Assembly (NCBI GenBank): GCA_036852015.1 | Contig: JAANDG010000519.1 | Location: 1 to 64,000, forward strand | From: Pelodera strongyloides | Taxonomy: Eukaryota > Nematoda > Chromadorea > Rhabditida > Rhabditidae | DNA: 64,000 nucleotides | Direction: 5' to 3' | Shown: positions 57,236 through 64,000 of the stretch, one piece after another | How positions within the stretch are numbered: the stretch's first letter is position 1 | Layout: each line of letters begins with the position of its first letter | The notes under the pieces: generated by a model | The model's database searches: none | The model's input: only the letters and a program-made list of their open reading frames with translations | Told to the model about the DNA's origin: nothing | Program-made: the position numbers and the translations under genes

Positions 57236-60033
57236 TATGTATGCATGGCAAATGTAAATATTTTACAATATAATCAGCGATAAAGTCACATGTCATATTT
57301 CATATTCAATTTCATACGTCTATATTGTATGTTATCTAGAAACTCGGCTGCATAACAATGACGTTTCCAAAATTTTTAAAACTTTTTTGAGGAAAGTGTT
57401 CGACGCATATAAAGTCTGCTTCTTCGAATATCTCATTGCATTATCAACTTGTTTTTTTTTGCAACACAGAGTAGGATTGCGGTGATGGTGCGCGGCGAAA
57501 AAAAGTAAGCGCGCCTACATCTCGCCGCGCACCTCACCAAGTCTTCGCCAACTCTCGCCAGATTCCCGCGAGTGCATTGTGCACCCTTTCGCGAAAGCCT
57601 GACGAAGTCCTTCCATCTGGTTCTGCATCAATTCTCGCATTTTCATACAGTAGTCGCGCGTACCTTTTGCCGTGCGAAATTTTTTTAGGCAGGGTTTCGC
57701 CCCGAACCACTAGAGGTTCGTCAGTGTTTAGTATCCGGAAAAAATATACATTTAGTTATTATCTTTGTCTAATAGGCTAGGTTTAGACATAATAATGTAA
57801 GTGTAGCAAGAAGTATTCGATGATATACTGTTTCATCGGAAGTGTTTCATCACCCTTTTTTCTCGCGTCACTTCGTCTTCCTGTAAACTTGAATCAACCA
57901 CCTTGATCATATTCAATATGAAGCCATTCCATGTATTATACCTTCTTCTGTATGCTTCTGTGTGCCATATACGGGCACAGAAATTTGCATATAATACATG
58001 GAAATCCAGTGTCCATTTCAAACTCAAACTCAACTTTGAAATTGGGCCTACATCCTACAGTGTTCCTAGATCTAGGTCATCTAGGTTCTAATTGTCTGAA
58101 TCTAATGGCATCCTTTAATGATCTCGGCCAGTTTTAGTGTGGAACGTTTGTGACGTAATAGTGAGAGATCGAGTGAGAAAGAGAACGAGAACGAGAAAGA
58201 AAGAGTGAAAGACAGGGACCAGAGAGAGAGAGAGAGAGAGAGAGGAGATAGAGGATATAGAGAGAGACGTAAAAAGACGTGACTTCCTTTTCTGAGTGAG
58301 CATCAACTATCCAGGCGATTCAATTAAGCGCATTCGGGGAAAACGAGAGTGGCACCCACCATCAATTAGAGACAACGCACTTTCGAGAGACGCAGACTTG
58401 TTGTTCACGCGGGAATACAAATATTGAATTGAAATACGGTAGCTTAAACAGGGCAATAATTTTGCATAAGAGGGGAAATTGACCTGTTGGCTGTATTTAT
58501 TACTTTTTCACAAAGGAAAACACCATCATGTGTGACATTTTGAGCATGGATGAATACCTGCGCCTTAGAATTAGGGGGTATCAAGGTGTTATTGAAAAGA
58601 TGTAGTATTATTTCGTCTTTCTCTCATGAGTTTTCCTAATGTGCGTAACGCAACAAAATCGGAGCCGCTTCGAATCGTCTCCAAATATAATAATAATTTA
58701 TTACATCACAGAGAGGCGCACAAAAACATATATAATTAAATATCAAATACAATCAAAATATCAAATACATTCTTTTTTATATAAAAGCAATCAATTACTT
58801 CGCTTTTGAGCCCAGGTTCACAAAAAATCGTTATGCTCAAAAGTTTCAGCTTGTGTGGTGTGTCGTACGGATAAAACAAGGAACTCATTGCCTATCTATA
58901 ATCAGGTTGTTTTGACAAAAACGCCACTGAAAAGCGTGCTGCCCTAGAGCAAATATGCAATTTGCGTCCAAATATCGCCTAAGGGCAAAAGGAGGCTTCG
59001 ATATTTGGAATGTATATGTAGATGGCCCTTTCCATGAATAGTATAATAGTAATATTGGTTCAACTTCTGTCCATTCCTATTACAAGGCCAGACACGGGGA
59101 AATAACGCTTACTGAACTGGATAACATTTAATGAATTAACACTAATTGTAAGGACTGTAAGGTAGAGAAGCCATTTCCATTCCTGCTTTGTTCTATTTTT
59201 CATACACATATCATTTATCACATGAAACATTGCCTTGTAATAATACGAGGGCTCGTCCATCCCTCATATTATTAATTGAATAATAATGCGTATTTCATTT
59301 AAATCAATACACATTTCTTAGCCACATTCTTTATCCATGGCACACACAAGAATGAGCACAACACAAAGCTAGTGACAGTTGTTACTCGTGTGTTGATGTA
59401 AACATTGAGACTACGAGCCAATATGTGACTATAAACTAATTGTGAAATATAAAGATAATATAAGAAGGATAATTACTATCACATATTGTCTCGTATGTTT
59501 TACAGCCTGTTGAAAGTACGAGGCTCACGAAAGTTCTATGTCGTTCTATTTCTTGTCTTCTTTTTCTTTCCCTTTTTCGTTTATCACGCATGTGCGTCTG
59601 GCGCGCCTTTCTAAAAGTACGCCGCAGATACGCGGCACACCATTTTCCGCTTTAGTTGTGCGACGTGAACGCGGAATTTCATCAGTTTAATGGATTTGAA
59701 GAAAACCAGCACTCTTCCAAAGATATCGAAACCTAAACCCATCGATAAAATACAATCAAAAACTCTTCACGACATCAAATTGTTGAAAAGAATGCATCTG
59801 TGACATTGCATTCATAGAAAGGAAATTGCCCTATTTTCGTGTTATATCATATATTTATCTCAGAATTTGAGCGTTTCTTGCAATTTCTATTAATATTTTG
59901 TACCGGATGAAATTCGAAATGCGCTTTTAGTATCATGCTTTGTCATCCCGATTTAGATATACACGTTATCGAAATTTACGTAGTTTAAGTGAACCGCACT
60001 ATAATATAATATATGTATTGTGATTTCCATAAT
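57236..60033. other. Gene-less stretch
   Basis: A GC-rich hairpin (GGTGCGCGGCG facing CGCCGCGCACC) lies at about 57487-57533, and a GA repeat at 58195-58265. No supported exons or RNA genes. Confidence 0.45.
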
Positions 60034-60342
60034 GGGGTTTCCATGCATGCGATTCGCACTTGCGAAAAAACTGCCTGTCTATGTTGAAGTCGATGTAAAT
60101 GACATGGTCCCGCAGAGATTTTGGATCTAGTATGGATCTATTTCATACGGATCTATTTCAAATAGCACGGGTCTGATTGGTTCTTTTTCAAATAGCACGT
60201 GTCTGGGGCACTTTCGCTGCAGGACCATGTCAAAGGTGCGATTCGCATGGGTTACGGTAGGCAGTTGACATGCATGTAAAATGACTGGAACATGGACGGG
60301 CATTTGACATTTTCGCATGTGCGATACGCGAACATGGAAACC
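60034..60342. mobile_element. MITE with GGGGTTTCCATG ends, second copy
   Basis: Shares ends and interior (CGGGTCTG, GGGGCACTTTCGCTGCAGGA, CCATGTCAA) with the nested copy at 32867-33166. It carries a small internal duplication (GGATCTATTTCA twice). Confidence 0.75.
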
Positions 60343-60825
60343 AAATAAGATTCCTTGTATTGATGCTGATTAAAGCGGTATAACAGCCGGTTTTTGAAGT
60401 AGGTTGGGCGCTATAGTCGTATGCAAATATCCTTCACAATCCACGCATCCTAATTACAACTCATTGCCGGTACTCACGAATCCAGTTCGGAACCTTATCG
60501 TTGATTTTGTACTGTTTTTTTTTCATTAAAAATAGAACACTTCCTGCGTCTCTCAATATTTCACATTACTTCGCATATTCTGTGCTTTTTGCAAGCATTC
60601 TTTTGTCATTTCCTTCAATAGAGGTTTTGTGTGAGATATCTGGCATGGCTGAATGGACTCATTAGGTTGGCCCTAGGGCCCTCGTAGGGCCTTAAGGCCC
60701 TCTTAAGCAAGCCCTTGCTGGGGCCTCATGTTCTTTTCACACAGAAACAAGTCAATGGACCCATGTCATCACGTCATTCACACATAGATATTTGTGGTAA
60801 TTAGTTGAATGGAACAGAAGTAGAA

Positions 60826-61064
60826 CCTTATTATATAAAGGAGAAGAGTTTACTTTTTTGTTTGAAGCCGCGTGTGAACGCAACGAAAATTTGAATATCT
60901 AAAGGCTATAAAAGGAGAGCCGGAGCCCCGTCTTGAGCAAGCGAAATTCAAATTTTATTTCATGATTTTTCAAGATACGTTGCAAACGTTTCACATAAGT
61001 GTGCTCACTGATGTTCCTGCATTTTAGACTTTGAAAGTCGCCTCAGGCGGCGATAGCCGTCTGG
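60826..61064 (+). mobile_element. Short Helitron-like element, variant
   Basis: A-CCTTATTATATAAAGGAG at the start differs by one base from the other copies. A CGCCTCAGGCG hairpin lies 10 bases before a CTGG end followed by T. The interior lacks the tRNA-like block. Confidence 0.6.
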
Positions 61065-61330
61065 TAATTGAATAATTGCTGAATCTTGCAAGAGGCGTAC
61101 GTACGAGCGGCATATTAGGTTGAGAAATAGCTAACAAAGATACCAATCTAGCGCTTAAGTTTATAATATCCAAAACGTTTTCTGCAAGCGTGGCTACCTA
61201 CGGCATAGCGCATAGCTAACTTGACATTGGCTGTTTTTGAGGTACGAGAATCAACAGCACTGGACAATGTTTCTGGAGAATACCCTCGTCAAAAAGCAGC
61301 AGAAAACCAAATGTTCACCTTATTTCAGAT

Positions 61331-64000
61331 ATGTATAACGCCTCGCCATGGGTGCTGTTAATCTGTTGTCTCTCATACTTTGCTGACGCTCTCGAAGTCT
61401 ACACCAACCACTTTCACGTGCACCTCAAGGTCGGTTTAGTTACCCGAATTTGGGGTTCAAAGTTTCAAAGTCGGCAAAGTTACCCAGGTTGGCGGTTCAA
61501 GGCTCCCAGGAGCTCCGTTTTCTGTTCAGCTACCCTAGGTTCCACGAGTCTATTAAAAGTCCCACGAGCTGATTTAGTTCCACCAAGTTTGGGGTCGAAG
61601 GAGTAAAAGTACAGAGCAAAGTTACTTGTTTTCAAGGTTTTAAGATAGGTGATGGGTCGTGGCCCAAAGGCAACAATACCCTTTTACGGTTTACGTCCCT
61701 TTAATTCTTTGCTGCTACCACAACAAGTATATGTACTTACCTGAAATACCTGAAATAAAATTACTTACAATTATCGCGATTCTCATAAATCCCACAATTA
61801 TCTGAGTACTGTACTCTCAACCAAAACTTTATCGAAATCATTTTTTTCTGAACGGCGGTTTTCATTTTCCTTTGGAGCAAAAAAGGAAAACCAAGGAGAT
61901 CAGATTTCCATCTCCTATTACACAAAATGGGGCCCATTTTAGGCGCCATTGCATTGGGCTCATTTGAATAAAAATGACGGGGTACATATCTCGCATAATT
62001 TACATTACGTTTTTATGGGGCTGACCTTCAAATAAATAAAAAATATGGTCCTTTCACGTGTGCACAATGATAATTGCATAATTGCGTAATTGCATTGCAA
62101 ATTAGTGAAACACCGACAAGGTTTAGAGAAAGTCAATCAAGTAAAGCAAGCAAGTAAACAAAGCATCAATAGATATAATCAACCGATAATCCGTAAATTC
62201 TTCAGGAACCCGGCCTTGAAAATGCACACAAAATCGCCAAACGCCATGGATTCGTGAACCGCGGACCGGTGAGTATTTTTGAATTGGAGAGCACTTCTGT
62301 TCTTCTTTGTCTTCAAAAAGTTCTAAAACAGGGTTAAAGCAAAATACCGGCCTGTTTTTGAAACGCATAGTGGACAAATGAATTCTTACGTATTTATGCT
62401 ATTTTTCCCGAATTTAGCTTAATTTTTATTGTAACTTATGTGCATTTGTGTCTTCAATGTCCAACAGGGTTAAAGGAAGGCAGTCACTTCAAAATCGACT
62501 TTTTTATTCGATTTTTATTAGATGCAAGCAGATTTATAAAACAATATGCAGCCCATAAAAATCCACATAAAATGGAACTCAGGGAGAGAAATCAATGAGA
62601 ATGAGTTTTGATAAATGACCGACGCCGGTGCATATATGCAATTGCCAGGGGTACTTGGAGAGTGAACAGCCTGCAGTGTTACACCTGGCGCGTGGTTTAT
62701 CACTGCAGGGTATTTATTATGAAACTCTATACGGGCAATTATAAACTACGGTATATAAGTAAAAGTCATAAACAGGGATTTCTCTCCCTGAGTTCGTTTT
62801 GCCGTACTTTGGCGCTGGAATCGTCGTTTTCTTCACATACTTGAACAATTAATGAAAAGCGAATAAAAAATACTAATTTGTAGTGACTGCGATCCTTTAA
62901 AGCGAAATACCTGGTGTACTCGATGTGTTTCAAAAACCGGCCCGTACTTCGCTTTGATAATAGTACTTTTTGGTTGTTTACAACTATTTGTCGCTAATTT
63001 ATAGCAATTGCTCCCTTTTTTTCAAACTGCCTTTCACTCAGAACTCAGAACCCATTGAATACCAAAACAGAGATGAAATACGTGAAATATAAGTTGGATT
63101 AGACGTCACCCTAGTTGTCTGTGTCTCTCACAAGAAAAAGAAGGGAATCAATCAATCGATCAATCAGTTCCAACCGATCAATCAATAAACCTGACAATAA
63201 GTCGATCGATCAATTACAAATCTATCAATATGTTCAGGTCCTCGGCTCAGAACACGAGTTCCACTTCGTCCAACCTGCTCTCTCACACGGACGCACGAAA
63301 AGATCTATTGGACATCACAAGAAACTACAAAACGATGATGGGGTACGGTAGCCAGGAGAAAATTTAATATATGGCACATACAGTAACCAGTCCCAGTGAA
63401 AATCCTACAGTAATGCTAGAGATTGCTTTCATCACTATGAGTCGCTATTTATTTATTTTCAATTCTTTTGTCATAAACACTCATGAATTGTAGATCACCC
63501 ACGTCGAACAACTTGTCGGATACAAAAGAACAAAGAGAGGATACGCGTGAGTTTATTTTAACTCTAAAACATTAGCTTGCGGTTTCTAATGAAAAGAAAG
63601 TGTGCAGTTATGTCATTTCTACCCAAAAAGAAGAAAATATCAAACACTTGGATTAAACTGGATTTTATCTAATCATGAGACATACATGACCTGAGGCCGT
63701 ATTCACCAACACGCAGGGAGCCCTCCCTGGCCTCCCCAGGGAGCTAAAGAGTGCGAGAGAAGAAGACATTCAGAGCGCTCGTGAGCCTAGGGAGGCTCCC
63801 TGTGTGTAGGTTAATGCGGCCTCTGTAGCAGAGGCGTGGGGCCATTTTAAATAATTATTAATATTATTGATATTAAATAATTATAAACTAATAGCGTAAG
63901 TCATCAAGTTGTAATTCCAGTCCTCTCGCGGACCGCCTTCAACAGCAATTCGATTTCTCTTCCGTACAATCGCCTTCCGATCCTCTCTATGAATACCAGT
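61331..64000 (+). CDS. Proprotein convertase, PC2/EGL-3-like, 5' part (runs off the right edge)
   Basis: Family role: subtilisin-like protease that cleaves neuropeptide precursors at dibasic sites in the regulated secretory pathway. Exons 61331-61429, 62206-62268, 63238-63342, 63494-63546 and 63921 onward join in phase. The ATG follows CTTATTTCAG by two bases, a likely trans-splice acceptor. Residues 1-21 form a signal peptide (MYNASPWVLLICCLSYFADA). The prodomain is very close to nematode PC2: VYTNHFHVHLK, AHKIAKRHGF, HFVQPALSHGRTKRS, HVEQLVGYKRTKRGY. RTKRS and KRTKR|GY are the internal and primary propeptide cleavage sites. The final exon opens the linker to the catalytic domain (FDFSSVQSPSDPLYEYQ). 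The catalytic triad lies beyond the window. Introns carry TTAA-type MITEs and the MITE at 63693. Confidence 0.94.
62334..62957. mobile_element. Compound TTAA-MITE cluster in the PC2-like gene
   Basis: A left half-element TTAA-AGCAAAATACCGGCC starts at 62334. A complete TTAAAGG-family element follows at 62470-62900 (TTAA-AGGAAGGCAGTCACTTC against TAGTGACTGCGATCCT-TTAA). Its right TTAA is also the start of a mini copy AGCGAAATACC...GTACTTCGCTTTG (62897-62957). Adjacent families thus share target sites. Confidence 0.65.
63693..63826. mobile_element. TATTCACCAAC-family MITE, copy 2
   Basis: GAGGCCGTATTCACCAACAC on the left, GTAGGTTAATGCGGCCTC on the right, with CAGGGAGCC and GGCTCCCTG inside. 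It is the counterpart of 2171-2316. Confidence 0.7.

Overview
The window is eukaryotic, about 37% GC by eye, and almost certainly nematode, probably rhabditid. Coding exons are short and separated by introns ending in the nematode-type TTTCAG. Several start codons lie a few bases after an AG acceptor, as in spliced-leader trans-splicing. The gene set includes a soluble guanylate cyclase of the gcy type, a PC2/EGL-3-like proprotein convertase and a divergent PP1 phosphatase. I cannot name the species.

Protein genes, left to right: (1) a minus-strand haem-domain soluble guanylate cyclase, 643-6512, whose catalytic C-terminus runs off the left edge; (2) a plus-strand membrane-anchored M1 aminopeptidase, 7871-19453, about 34 exons; (3) a degenerate BEL/Pao reverse-transcriptase relic near 21 kb; (4) a 56-residue coiled-coil protein, 33695-34695; (5) three paralogous small proteins sharing an MG[SD]QYExLGP N-terminus, a proline-rich or charged middle and a C-terminal membrane anchor, at 37647-38836 (-), 39441-40427 (+) and 45514-46261 (-); (6) a 319-residue PP1-like phosphatase, 46795-50802, head-to-head with the third paralogue; (7) a 53-residue basic protein, 55326-55810; (8) the 5' part of a PC2-like convertase, 61331 to the right edge. 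Three neighbouring pairs are head-to-head.

Between 23 and 44.3 kb lies an array of non-coding RNA genes: four complete U1 snRNA copies and six complete U3 snoRNA copies plus fragments, in both orientations, spread by direct and inverted segmental duplication. The three small membrane-protein genes and the coiled-coil gene are interspersed with it.

The rest is rich in non-autonomous elements. They include a compact LTR element (31688-32554) with near-identical 323-bp LTRs, a 5-bp target duplication and an extended antisense tRNA-Gly after the primer-binding site; Helitron-type elements carrying a tRNA-like block; tRNA-derived SINEs; TTAA-flanked foldback MITEs; a Tourist-like MITE; and several minisatellites. 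Exons were assembled by hand from splice signals, phase continuity and family resemblance, so individual boundaries may be a few bases out.
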